The notes under the pieces are model-generated. The model did no database searches and was not told the DNA's origin. It saw only the letters and a program-made list of their open reading frames with translations. From Arachidicoccus terrestris (GTDB lineage: Bacteria > Bacteroidota > Bacteroidia > Chitinophagales > Chitinophagaceae), in NCBI RefSeq assembly GCF_020042345.1, contig NZ_CP083387.1, positions 4,712,001 to 4,776,000 of the forward strand: DNA of 64,000 nucleotides. The letters are read 5' to 3'. A program made the translations under genes and the position numbers. Positions 18,762 to 27,694 of this stretch are shown piece after piece (within the stretch, counting starts at the first letter, position 1; each line of letters begins with the position of its first letter).

Positions 18762-18814
18762 GCAATTACACAATAAACAGTACAAAACATTTAGCCTGAG
18801 CCTTTGGCTTACAC

Positions 18815-20515
18815 CTATTCATTACTGGAATAACCAGGGTTTTGCTTTAAGATATCATTACTCAGATCAATTTGTTTCTGCGGCACCGGAAAATAATACA
18901 GTCTGTCATTCCAGACCCTGTTTTGAGCCGGAGATTTACGAAGGTCATAAATAGTCTTCATGACCTGCGGCGCGATCTTCCAGCGACGGATATCCAGATA
19001 ACGTTGTCCTTCCAGCGCCAGTTCAATTCTTCTTTCATGACGAATGAATGTGCGCAGGCTTTCCTTGCTGCTGTATTTACTTCTGTCTACCCCAGGCATA
19101 CCGGCTCTTTCTCTGATCTGATCCAATGCATCATATACTGAGATATTAGGCCCGGCATACTCATTTTCTGCCTCAGCATACGACAAAAGAATCTCCGCAT
19201 AACGCATCAGTATAACATTGTTGTAGTTATCGACTTGTTCTTTGTAGACATCCGGATCCACCATCTTTCTAAAATTGTAACCGGTCTTGGAGTTATTGCT
19301 GCCACCAATGATCCATTCGAAGCTATACCCTTTTTCCAGCGCGTTCCATGGGCTGCCATTAAACATAATGGTCGCATAGAAACGCGGATCACGATTCTTA
19401 TATTCATTGTAGAATCTGGCGTCTTTCGCGCCATACCATTCAGCTCTCTGATCGGCGGAGACGGGCGTTACGGCTTCACCGGTCTTATAGCTGTCATATG
19501 CGTCTACGAGTTGCTGCGTCGGAGTAACTGAGCTCCAGCCGCCCAGTGTACTCGGGGGTAAGTAGGTGTTTAAATAATTGGGATCCTGCTGGACAATATA
19601 ATCTCTCTGGAAGATGATCTCATTGCTGGTCTGCCCGGCCTTTTCAAACAGACCTTCATAGCTGCGCAGTCCCAGTCTAAACTTACTTTCGTCTGCGCTG
19701 CTAGAGAAATTTACCCATTTGCTGTAGTTATCCAGCTTATTATCGCCTGTCTCTGCTGTCACTTTATAAAGACCATAGGTGCCAAGATCCATCACTGCTT
19801 TCGCAGCGTCAGCCGCTGCCTTCCATTTAGAAGCGTCGTTACCCGTATTGAAATAAGGGCTGGCGTCCGTCAGTAAGATCCGGGCCTTCAGTGCCAGCGC
19901 TGCGCCCTTGGTCGCTCTGCCATTATCTGCAGCGTCATAACTTACGGGTAATACGGCGGCAACCGTATCCAATTCTTTGATCAGAAAATCCACGACTTCT
20001 GCTCTGGGCGTCCTGGGCACATCCACCTGATCAATTTCAAGAGCCGTTGTTATCAAAGGATAATCGCCATACTTAACAACACGGTCCCAATAAAACCAGG
20101 CTCTTAAAAACCGCACCTGAGCCTTATATTGGGCTAACTGTTCTGCATCGATCGTCGCCTTATCACAGTTGTCCAGGAAAAAATTAGCCCTTCTGATATC
20201 AGTAAATCCCCAGCTACCAGTTAAATCAGTGGTGACATCACCCGAACTCATTACGGTTGCTGAACTTTCCCAGGGATACTGCGCAAAGGCATCATCACTC
20301 ATGGCAGCATCATAAATGATACCATCTCCGCCTAATTGATTATATACCCCTGTTACGGCCTTTTCAATATCTGCCGCTGAATTCCAGAACTGTTCTGAGG
20401 GAACCGCATTTTCCGGCAGACGATTGAGAAAATCCTTGCTGCATGCACTAAATAATAACCCGGCCCCTACCATGATAGCGATAACGGGTTTATGTATATT
20501 GTATTTCATGATCAT
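18815..20515 (-). CDS. SusD/RagB family nutrient-binding lipoprotein
   Basis: About 566 residues from the ATG at 20515 (MIMKYN). A Met two codons later or the first in-frame ATG at 20539 are alternatives. The lipoprotein signal ends in LLFSA-C, followed by SKDFLNRLPENAVPSEQFWNSAADIEKAVTGVYNQL, the typical SusD N-terminus. The C-terminal region has the family hallmarks VILMRYAEILLSYAEAENEY, IRERAGMPGV, and RHERRIELALEGQRYLDIRRWK, then YYFPVPQKQIDLS. It should be surface-exposed and deliver ligand to the SusC receptor encoded 40 bp upstream. A terminator follows. Confidence 0.95.
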   Translation of the reverse strand: MIMKYNIHKPVIAIMVGAGLLFSACSKDFLNRLPENAVPSEQFWNSAADIEKAVTGVYNQLGGDGIIYDAAMSDDAFAQYPWESSATVMSSGDVTTDLTGSWGFTDIRRANFFLDNCDKATIDAEQLAQYKAQVRFLRAWFYWDRVVKYGDYPLITTALEIDQVDVPRTPRAEVVDFLIKELDTVAAVLPVSYDAADNGRATKGAALALKARILLTDASPYFNTGNDASKWKAAADAAKAVMDLGTYGLYKVTAETGDNKLDNYSKWVNFSSSADESKFRLGLRSYEGLFEKAGQTSNEIIFQRDYIVQQDPNYLNTYLPPSTLGGWSSVTPTQQLVDAYDSYKTGEAVTPVSADQRAEWYGAKDARFYNEYKNRDPRFYATIMFNGSPWNALEKGYSFEWIIGGSNNSKTGYNFRKMVDPDVYKEQVDNYNNVILMRYAEILLSYAEAENEYAGPNISVYDALDQIRERAGMPGVDRSKYSSKESLRTFIRHERRIELALEGQRYLDIRRWKIAPQVMKTIYDLRKSPAQNRVWNDRLYYFPVPQKQIDLSNDILKQNPGYSSNE

Positions 20516-20555
20516 TTTATTTTTAAACTGACTATTCAATAAACAGCCAGTATTA

Positions 20556-23500
20556 TTAGAATTTTATATTCAAACCGACAGACCAGGTTTTAATACCAGG
20601 ATAGCCGCCTCGGCCGGAAGCCATTTCCGGATCCCAGTCGCCGAGTCTTTTATCTGCCATAAAGGTGAACGGATTAGACGCAGCAATATACACTCTGGCC
20701 TGCGTCATGCTTGCCTTTTTGATCAGGTCCGAAGGCAGGTTATAGCCCAGCGTAATGCTGCGGACTCTAAAATATCCCGCGTCAAACAACCAGAAAGAAG
20801 AAGTTCTGCCATAGTTCTGATTACCGTCTGCGCTGGTAAGCAGCCTTGGAAAATCTGCATTGGCATCAGGATTCTCTTTGGTCCAGCGATGATCCAGATA
20901 TTGTACCTTGACGCCTGCGCCGTTAAAGAAAGGCTGAGAGGCTTCATTTGACAAATAGGCATCTACATTGGCAACTCCATATGTCAAGACACTTAGATCA
21001 AAATTCTTGTAGGTTGCATTCAACGTAAAACCATAGTTGAGCCAGGGTACATCATTACCAATGACCGCACGGTCATTATCATCGATGACCTTATTGCCAT
21101 CCAGGTCTTTGTATTTAATATCTCCGGCATGGGTATTGGAACTTTGGAAAGGGCTACTTGCGACTTCTTCTTCACTGGTAAAAAGGCCGTCCGCGACATA
21201 TCCGTAAAATGCCCCTACCTTCTCTCCTACCTTTTCAATATAATTACCGTCGAAGCGCTCCTGTTCTCCGCCCAGGGAAAGAATCTCATTTTGGATAGCA
21301 GAGATATTTCCGCCCAGATTAAAACTAAGATCGCCGATCTTACCGTTATAATTCAAAGCGACTTCAACCCCCTTGTTTCTGGTGGAAGCAGCATTGGCAT
21401 AAGGTATTTTAGACAGGCCGTAGCTGTCCAGGGTCGGAGGCTGCATCAAAATACCGTCAGCATCCTTAATATAATAATCAGCCGTCAGATTAACATGACG
21501 ATCCAGAAAGGTCGCGTCAATACCAATATTGGTCATCGTCACTGTTTCCCATGTAGCCATCGGATTGGCCCCTGCGGATTGCCAGGCACCATCATAGGCA
21601 GATCCGCCAAAGCTATAGGCATAGCCAAAATTGATCAGGGAATAATAGTTCCCGATCGGTACGGCGTCCTGATTACCTAATTGCCCCCAGGAACCTCTTA
21701 TCTTCAGGTTGTTTAACCAGCTGATGTTTTTCATGAAGTTCTCATCGGAGATCTTCCAGGCGGCAGACAGAGACGGAAATACATGTCCTCTGAGATCAGA
21801 GATAAACCGGGAGGAGTAATCTGAACGTAAATTGGCCTCAAACAGGTACTTCTCTGCAAAATTATAGTTGATACGGCCAAAGAAAGAACGCATCGCCCAT
21901 TCTGTATTCATCGTTCTGTTGGCCTGGCCATCGTCATCACTACTCATATTGGCATCGCCGGTGGAGCCTGTTATAATAGTCGTCACATCATTATTGGGGA
22001 AATTCTTTCTACCCAGAAAAGCGGTCCTGTAGATATTACTTTCCTGTGAAGCCCCTGCCATTACTTTGAAATAATGTCTGTCTAGGTGCATTTCGTAGTT
22101 CGCATACCCCTGTACCAGAAACTCCTGACGCTTGCCCCAGTATTCTTTCATTTCATTCGTGGTTCTGGCTGTACTGTTCATGGGATTTCCACTGATAAAT
22201 CCAATAATAGGCTCAATGGTTTTATTAAAATCCCAGGAGTTCTCATTGGTATATTTTAATGACATCAGGCCGTTCACGGAAAATCCTTTGAAAGGTGTCA
22301 GCTCGGCATTGGCGGCTAATTGCAGATAATTATCCTTATTATAGTTACTGCCGCCCTCGTCTAAAAGACGCAGCTGATTTATATTCGCATTGGTGGCGTT
22401 CTCGGCACCAGCCGTGACAGAACCCCAGGCACCATTGGACTGTCTGGCAACTGTAATCGGAAGGGACCTATACAGGTCAATTAAAGAAATATCACCACCG
22501 TCATTATCATAATCCTGCTTAATGAAAGAGAGATTCGTGCCCAATTTTAAGATGTCCTTGATGACGTTCGTGTTGGTATTTAATTTTACCGATGCTCTGT
22601 TCTGAGATTGGCCGGGGTATAAGGACTGTTGGTTCAAATAAGATACCCCTAAATAATAATCTGTATACTTACCCGTAGAAGAAATATTCACGTTTCCACT
22701 GGTCATTGGCGGATTCTTTCTAAAGAACAGATCCAGCCAGTCTGTATTCGGATAAAGATCAGGCTCGCTCCCACTCCTGAATTTCTCAATGACATCATCA
22801 GAATAGACCGGTTTGGCTCCCGCATTGGTCATGGCTTCATTGTATAGCGTTGCATACTGAACTGAATTGACATATTCAGGCATTCTTGTAGGTGACTGAA
22901 GGCCGTAATCAAAATTAAACTCTACACTGAGTTTGTCGCCTTTCCCTTTCCGGGTTGTAATCAGGATAACCCCGTTGGCTGCCCTCGAACCATAAATAGC
23001 GGCAGAGGCGGCGTCTTTCAATACAGACATGGTAGCGATATCATTCGGATTCAGGGCAGAAAGCTCTGCATTGGAAGCCGGAATTCCGTCGATTACGATC
23101 ATAGGACCAGGAGACCCCAGATTGGTCCTGCCCCGGACAGTAATCGTTCCGTCCCCGTTACTGCTTCCGTTTTTGGCTTTTGAAACAGCGCCTGGGCGAT
23201 TCAAAATGGTGAGTCCCGGAGAAACACCCTGGAGTGCGTTTTGTACAGATGTTACAGGGCGGCTTCTCAGCTCCTTGGGCTGGATAGACGCCACGGAACC
23301 GGTCAGGTTCTCCTTTTTCTGCGTGCCATAACCCACGACCACAACATCATTTAATTGCTGACCGGCTTCTACCAGGAGAACGTCAATGGTCGTTCTGCCG
23401 TTTACTTTCTCTTCTTTGGAGGTATATCCCACTGAAGAAAAAACCAGTGTCGCATTCTCAGGAACTGTAATGGTATATCTTCCGTCCACACCTGCTACTG

Positions 23501-23660
23501 TTCCGTTTTTACTATTATCCTTTACACTAACCGACGCACCACTAAGGGGATGCTCCATGGAGCTGATCACTCCAGTCACTTGTACACTTTTCTGCGCCCT
23601 GGCGATCCCAACTATGGATAATAGCAGGATGGCCAACAGCCCACACGATTTAATTTGCAT
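20556..23660 (-). CDS. SusC/RagA family TonB-linked outer membrane protein
   Basis: The 1034-residue receptor has a signal peptide (about 1-22, ending IARAQ), a carboxypeptidase-regulatory-like repeat (about 26-105, FSSVGYTSKEE), the hinge NDVVVVGYGTQKK, a TonB plug (about 115-235 with DGIPASNAELSALNPNDIATMSVLKDAASAAIYGSRAANGVILITT) and a barrel ending SVGLNIKF. It is first in a two-gene minus-strand operon with SusD. A LacI-type half-palindrome (23842-23857), sharing 19 identical bases with one upstream of the SusC gene at 52600, lies about 180 bp upstream. Only the neighbouring sulfatase and aldo/keto reductase hint at the ligand. Confidence 0.95.
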   Translation of the reverse strand: MQIKSCGLLAILLLSIVGIARAQKSVQVTGVISSMEHPLSGASVSVKDNSKNGTVAGVDGRYTITVPENATLVFSSVGYTSKEEKVNGRTTIDVLLVEAGQQLNDVVVVGYGTQKKENLTGSVASIQPKELRSRPVTSVQNALQGVSPGLTILNRPGAVSKAKNGSSNGDGTITVRGRTNLGSPGPMIVIDGIPASNAELSALNPNDIATMSVLKDAASAAIYGSRAANGVILITTRKGKGDKLSVEFNFDYGLQSPTRMPEYVNSVQYATLYNEAMTNAGAKPVYSDDVIEKFRSGSEPDLYPNTDWLDLFFRKNPPMTSGNVNISSTGKYTDYYLGVSYLNQQSLYPGQSQNRASVKLNTNTNVIKDILKLGTNLSFIKQDYDNDGGDISLIDLYRSLPITVARQSNGAWGSVTAGAENATNANINQLRLLDEGGSNYNKDNYLQLAANAELTPFKGFSVNGLMSLKYTNENSWDFNKTIEPIIGFISGNPMNSTARTTNEMKEYWGKRQEFLVQGYANYEMHLDRHYFKVMAGASQESNIYRTAFLGRKNFPNNDVTTIITGSTGDANMSSDDDGQANRTMNTEWAMRSFFGRINYNFAEKYLFEANLRSDYSSRFISDLRGHVFPSLSAAWKISDENFMKNISWLNNLKIRGSWGQLGNQDAVPIGNYYSLINFGYAYSFGGSAYDGAWQSAGANPMATWETVTMTNIGIDATFLDRHVNLTADYYIKDADGILMQPPTLDSYGLSKIPYANAASTRNKGVEVALNYNGKIGDLSFNLGGNISAIQNEILSLGGEQERFDGNYIEKVGEKVGAFYGYVADGLFTSEEEVASSPFQSSNTHAGDIKYKDLDGNKVIDDNDRAVIGNDVPWLNYGFTLNATYKNFDLSVLTYGVANVDAYLSNEASQPFFNGAGVKVQYLDHRWTKENPDANADFPRLLTSADGNQNYGRTSSFWLFDAGYFRVRSITLGYNLPSDLIKKASMTQARVYIAASNPFTFMADKRLGDWDPEMASGRGGYPGIKTWSVGLNIKF

Positions 23661-24175
23661 GCTTTTTAAGTTTTTGAATGGTTTGATGTTTTCATTAGGT
23701 TAATTTTTTCCGAACGGCAGCTAAATTAACCAGAATCATTTCTGAAAAAGAATGTGCAAACAGTCTATAATTTTCCAATTAGCCGACATTACGCTTAGAA
23801 AATGCTGGTAATCAGAATATATAACATGTATTACATATTCAATTCAAACGTTTGCGTAAGTTTCTTAAGAAGCAACAATCAATGGGATAAGATATCGGAT
23901 AACCCGGTGGCAGGCAGGATTAAAATCCATTTATCATAATTCAGTTAAGGATTATTGAAAGGGAAAGTTCTTGTTTGTTGTTATTTTCTAAAAGAAAATC
24001 ACGACTAGACTGCCCTTATTAACATTTGGGTTTTGAATCAGATTCCGTATTCAAACCAGCGTCAATAGATTCTTAATTTTTAACGGAAAAATCAGCGGTA
24101 TACATTCGACGCCCCTTCAACCGGGTTCACTTTCCGAAGCAAGTGCATAGGATGCGCTTTGCATCAAATACTTGT
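23661..24175. other. Gene-free stretch containing the SusC regulatory region
   Basis: Holds the operator-like site at 23842-23857 and, next to it, an ATGT-ATT-ACAT palindrome at 23826-23836. Close to the 3' end of the reductase gene (24140-24165) there is a weak GATGC/GCATC hairpin without a good T-run. No gene recognised. Confidence 0.5.
23842..23857. promoter_or_regulatory. LacI-family-type operator upstream of SusC (20556-23660)
   Basis: The core CAAACGTTTG is a perfect 10-bp palindrome and the right arm GTTTGCGT is identical to that of the perfect site at 1192-1207. The 19 bp from 23845, CAAACGTTTGCGTAAGTTT, occur unchanged at 52865. Recurrence upstream of three SusC genes supports a regulatory role. 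Confidence 0.62.
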
Positions 24176-25192
24176 TTAATCTAAAAGGTATTGTTGTGCA
24201 TAGGATGCATCCATTAGTCCCTCGGAAACAAGAGCAGCCCATAGCGCTTGCGGCACGCTCAACTTAATCATTTCGATATTTTTTTGAACGCGGTGTACGT
24301 TTGTCGTATTTAATGCAATGCTTTTTACACCCGGCGCTTTTTGACCAAATGCAACACAGACAACTTCTGGCCGGACATGAAACTTTTCGCAAATCGCATA
24401 CATACTTTCACGCCAATGATAAAGCTCAGGGCTCGATGCCGGTGAAACCGGTTTATAATTATAGTAATCCAGGCCTGTGAGAAAGCCTCCGTTGAATATG
24501 GCAGAATTGATAATCACCACACCTTGTTCCTGCATTTGCTCCATAAATCGTACTAACTCAGCCGGATGACTGTGAATTGTCATACTGTTAGCGATCATAA
24601 TCCAGTCCAGCCTGACATCACTGCTGATTTTCTGGATAACCCTCCAGTCTTTAGCACCGACACCAACGGCCTTTACCTTTCCGGCCTCTTTCAGTTCATA
24701 AAGGGCCCGGTACGCTTCCATTATATCATGATAACGTTTTTCTGTATCGTCGTTTGATGCATACAAATACTCGTCGGGATCATGCACCGACACCCACTCT
24801 GCCTTATAACCATTCAATAATCTATTTCCCTGGTGATAACATGCCAGTATACCCTCGTAGCTAATTTGTTGAATGGCGTCATGCTTTAGGTCTTTCCATA
24901 CGCCTGGTTCAAATGTCGGTTCGACGGTGCTTAAGTTTGTTTGCAGCCATCCCAGTTTATTACTGATGACAACTTCATCAGGGTTAACGCCCGCAGCCTT
25001 CAAGCCTATACCTAATGATTCGAGGGCCAGTCCCGCTCCATATTTTCCAGCCGTATCAAAAAAAGGTGTTTCAGGGCTGTGCTTGATACACTCGCCAATA
25101 ATCTCTATTTTGCTTCGCTCAGATAAAACCTTATATAAATTGCCTAAACCGCTTGTCCCGAATACAATGCCCGGCATCTCAGGTTCAATCAT
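24176..25192 (-). CDS. Aldo/keto reductase, L-fucose/D-threo-aldose dehydrogenase type
   Basis: From the ATG at 25192 the enzyme has 338 residues (MIEPEMPGIVFGTSGLGN). It has the aldo/keto reductase catalytic set: Asp46 and Tyr51 in FFDTAGKYG, Lys79 in ISNKLGW and His137 in VSVHDPDEY. The sequence after the active site (AYRALYELKEAGKVKAVGVGAKDW) matches the D-threo-aldose 1-dehydrogenase/L-fucose dehydrogenase branch, which oxidises free sugars with NAD(P). Extending upstream to 25255 adds 21 residues with no family similarity, so the internal start is used. The gene stands alone, downstream of a SusC regulatory region and not far from the sulfatase, so a role in fucose or galactose catabolism is possible but unproven. 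Confidence 0.85.
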   Translation of the reverse strand: MIEPEMPGIVFGTSGLGNLYKVLSERSKIEIIGECIKHSPETPFFDTAGKYGAGLALESLGIGLKAAGVNPDEVVISNKLGWLQTNLSTVEPTFEPGVWKDLKHDAIQQISYEGILACYHQGNRLLNGYKAEWVSVHDPDEYLYASNDDTEKRYHDIMEAYRALYELKEAGKVKAVGVGAKDWRVIQKISSDVRLDWIMIANSMTIHSHPAELVRFMEQMQEQGVVIINSAIFNGGFLTGLDYYNYKPVSPASSPELYHWRESMYAICEKFHVRPEVVCVAFGQKAPGVKSIALNTTNVHRVQKNIEMIKLSVPQALWAALVSEGLMDASYAQQYLLD

Positions 25193-25559
25193 AATCGTAA
25201 ATATTAAATGTGTTGCAACAATGAACGCTTCAACAAGTCCGCGCTTATTCGACATCCTTTTCCGAATTTTAGCAACGCTTCATCGTTTAATAAATCTCCC
25301 AGGGCAAAACTAACCATATTTACCTTTGAAAACTTGTCCTTTTCGGGCTATTTTTTGTCTAAATCCGACATAAGGATAGGGCAAAAAACAGCAGAAAATT
25401 CCCAATGGCAAACCTCTCCCGATGAACTATATTATTATTTTTCCCATTGCAATAGCCACAATCAGTTAAATTTGTAAATAAAATAGGTCTGACTGTAATT
25501 TGATTTATCATTGTTCAACTTTTTTGGAAGATTGTACTTCAACAATTCACTCACCAATT
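25193..25559. other. Divergent intergenic region
   Basis: Lies between the reductase (minus) and the gamma-glutamyltransferase gene (plus). Apart from the promoter-like TAAATTTG at 25467-25474, nothing was recognised. Confidence 0.45.
25447..25474 (+). promoter_or_regulatory. Possible promoter of the gamma-glutamyltransferase gene
   Basis: TAAATTTG at 25467-25474 fits the TAnnTTTG -7 motif, with a TTG at 25447-25449 (17-bp spacing, slightly short). The coding start is 85 bp downstream. Confidence 0.4.
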
Positions 25560-27539
25560 ATGCAAGGAAATAAAAATCGACATATCGCCTGTAATGCTGT
25601 CAATTATAAACCGATATGGCTCTCTATTGTCTTTATCCTCTTTTTTTCTTTTTTATCCAAAGCACAGCAACCGGTACATTTCAGAACAGAGAAACCCTCC
25701 CTATATGGCAAACACTGGATGGCTATTACAGGAAAACCCTTATCAGCAGAAGCAGGTGCCATGATTTTTCAGCAAGGCGGCAATGCAGTGGACGCCGCTT
25801 GTGCCATGCTGGCAGCGGGTTGCACCATGTGGGATGTACTGAGCTGGGGCGGCGAAACCCAGGCCTTAATCTATAACCCTCATACTAAAAAAGTAATTGC
25901 CATCAATGCGATGGGAGTAGCGCCTACCGGAGCCACTCCTGCATTTTTTAAAAGCAAGGGCTATAACTTTCCACCCGAATACGGCCCGCTGGCAGCGGTA
26001 ACGCCGGGGACACCCGGCGGCTTATGCTATATGCTGGCTAAATACGGTACTTTAAGCCTCAAGCAAGTCTTAGCCCCTGCCATGGAAATGGCAGCCGGTT
26101 ATGCTATGGACGCACAAACGGCCGGCAGCATCGAACGCAATAAAAAACGCTTGAAACAGTGGACATATAGTAGGGCCGTCTTTTTACCGCATTTAGGTGA
26201 GCAACGTGAAGGGCCGGCACCTGGTGAGATCTTTATTCAGAAAGACCTCCTGGAAACACTAAGAAAAATGGTTGAAGCAGAGACAGACGCCCTGGCAGCG
26301 GGCAAATCCCGTGAACAGGCGATTATGGCTGCTTATGACCGCTTTTACAAAGGAGATATTGCAAGAGAATTTGTCCGTGGCGTTCAGCAGCAGGGAGGTT
26401 TGATTACAATGGAGGATTTGGCCGGATGGCATCCTGTTGAAGAGGAGCCGCTACACACAAGCTATAAAGGCATCGACGTATATAAACTCCAACCCTGGTC
26501 ACAGGGTCCCGCCTTGCTTGAATGTCTCAATATATTAGAGAATTTCGATCTTAAAAAAATGGGATATAATTCTGTACAATATATACATACGATCTATCAG
26601 GCCATGAACCTCGCTTTCGCAGATAGGGACTTTTACTATGGTGATCCCCGGTACCAGCCCAGCGTACCCATCAAAGGGCTGTTGAGTAAGGACTATGCTA
26701 AGCAACAGGCAGCCAGGATAAACCCTCATCACAATGATGCCCATGCAGCGCCAGGTGATCCCTACCCTTTTCAGCATGAAAGCAATCCCTTTGCCGATTT
26801 ACTTAAAAAGAGGATAGCGACCTTTGACTCTTCCGCCACTACCCCCAAAGCGACGGACAGATTCGTGCCTGTCCATGACGCCGTTTCCTATAACAGCTCT
26901 CAACAAGGCGTCGTTGACAGCTTATACCTGGACCGGTTATGGAGGGGAACAACCAGTATTGAAGCAGCGGACAAAGAAGGATGGGTGGTTTCGGTTACAC
27001 CCAGCGGCGGCTGGATTCCGGCTGTTATTGCCGGTCACACAGGTGTGGGGCTCAGCCAGCGGATGCAAAGCTTTGTACTGGACAGCCTGATAGATCCGTT
27101 TAATGTCGTTGCCCCCGGCAAACGCCCAAGAGTCACGCTTACACCGTCTATGGCGCTTAAGGATCATCAACCCTATCTGTCCTTTGCGGTCCAGGGAGGT
27201 GATACACAGGAGCAAAATCAGTTACAGTTTTTTCTGAATATGGTGGAATTTGGCATGACCGTTCAAGAGGCGACAGAAGCGTCCAACATTAACAGCAATC
27301 AACTTTGGTTGTCCCTGGGTGGCACTCAACTAACAGACCGCAAGCCTAGGCCCGGGCAGATTCTGCTGGATAAAAAAACACCCCAAAAGTATCTTGAAAC
27401 TTTGAAAAGCATGGGATATGCGCCGTCTTTAGGCAGCCGGACCAGCGGACCCTTGAATGCGATATTTATAGATAGAGAACATGGCAGCATATGGGGCGGC
27501 AGCAGTGATAATGGTGAGGACTATGGAATCGGCTGGTAG
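25560..27539 (+). CDS. Gamma-glutamyltransferase family protein
   Basis: The 659-residue product from the ATG at 25560 has an N-terminal hydrophobic export signal (PIWLSIVFILFFSFLSKAQQ). The large-subunit signature follows (LSAEAGAMIFQQGGNAVDAACAM and GPLAAVTPGTPGGL). The autoprocessing and catalytic threonine lies at the small-subunit boundary, in WRGTTSIEAADKEGWVVS near residue 463. Classical enzymes have TTH at this site; here it is TTS, as in some divergent family members. The family hydrolyses or transfers gamma-glutamyl groups, for example from glutathione, in the periplasm. The substrate here is uncertain. An in-frame ATG at 25500 would add 20 residues before the signal and is less likely. 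Confidence 0.88.
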   Translation: MQGNKNRHIACNAVNYKPIWLSIVFILFFSFLSKAQQPVHFRTEKPSLYGKHWMAITGKPLSAEAGAMIFQQGGNAVDAACAMLAAGCTMWDVLSWGGETQALIYNPHTKKVIAINAMGVAPTGATPAFFKSKGYNFPPEYGPLAAVTPGTPGGLCYMLAKYGTLSLKQVLAPAMEMAAGYAMDAQTAGSIERNKKRLKQWTYSRAVFLPHLGEQREGPAPGEIFIQKDLLETLRKMVEAETDALAAGKSREQAIMAAYDRFYKGDIAREFVRGVQQQGGLITMEDLAGWHPVEEEPLHTSYKGIDVYKLQPWSQGPALLECLNILENFDLKKMGYNSVQYIHTIYQAMNLAFADRDFYYGDPRYQPSVPIKGLLSKDYAKQQAARINPHHNDAHAAPGDPYPFQHESNPFADLLKKRIATFDSSATTPKATDRFVPVHDAVSYNSSQQGVVDSLYLDRLWRGTTSIEAADKEGWVVSVTPSGGWIPAVIAGHTGVGLSQRMQSFVLDSLIDPFNVVAPGKRPRVTLTPSMALKDHQPYLSFAVQGGDTQEQNQLQFFLNMVEFGMTVQEATEASNINSNQLWLSLGGTQLTDRKPRPGQILLDKKTPQKYLETLKSMGYAPSLGSRTSGPLNAIFIDREHGSIWGGSSDNGEDYGIGW

Positions 27540-27694
27540 CTGATTGTACAGATCCTCCCATACATTGTGGCCCCTGCCAAACCGCCCCTGACTGCTGGCG
27601 ACTTTTTGAACGGGATATGTGATGATCCCAGGAGCCCTTGGCACCCCATTTGATCTTGTTAAAACGAGTGAAAGAATAATCAAAGATCAATTGT

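Noticed and set aside
14400-18800. Complete polysaccharide utilisation locus with glycoside hydrolases
   Set aside because: No glycoside hydrolase or polysaccharide lyase was found in the window; only accessory esterase, sulfatase and dehydrogenase functions are present.
24140-24165. Hairpin GATGC/GCATC as a terminator of the aldo/keto reductase gene
   Set aside because: The stem is only 5 bp with a weak outer extension and no T-run on the minus strand.
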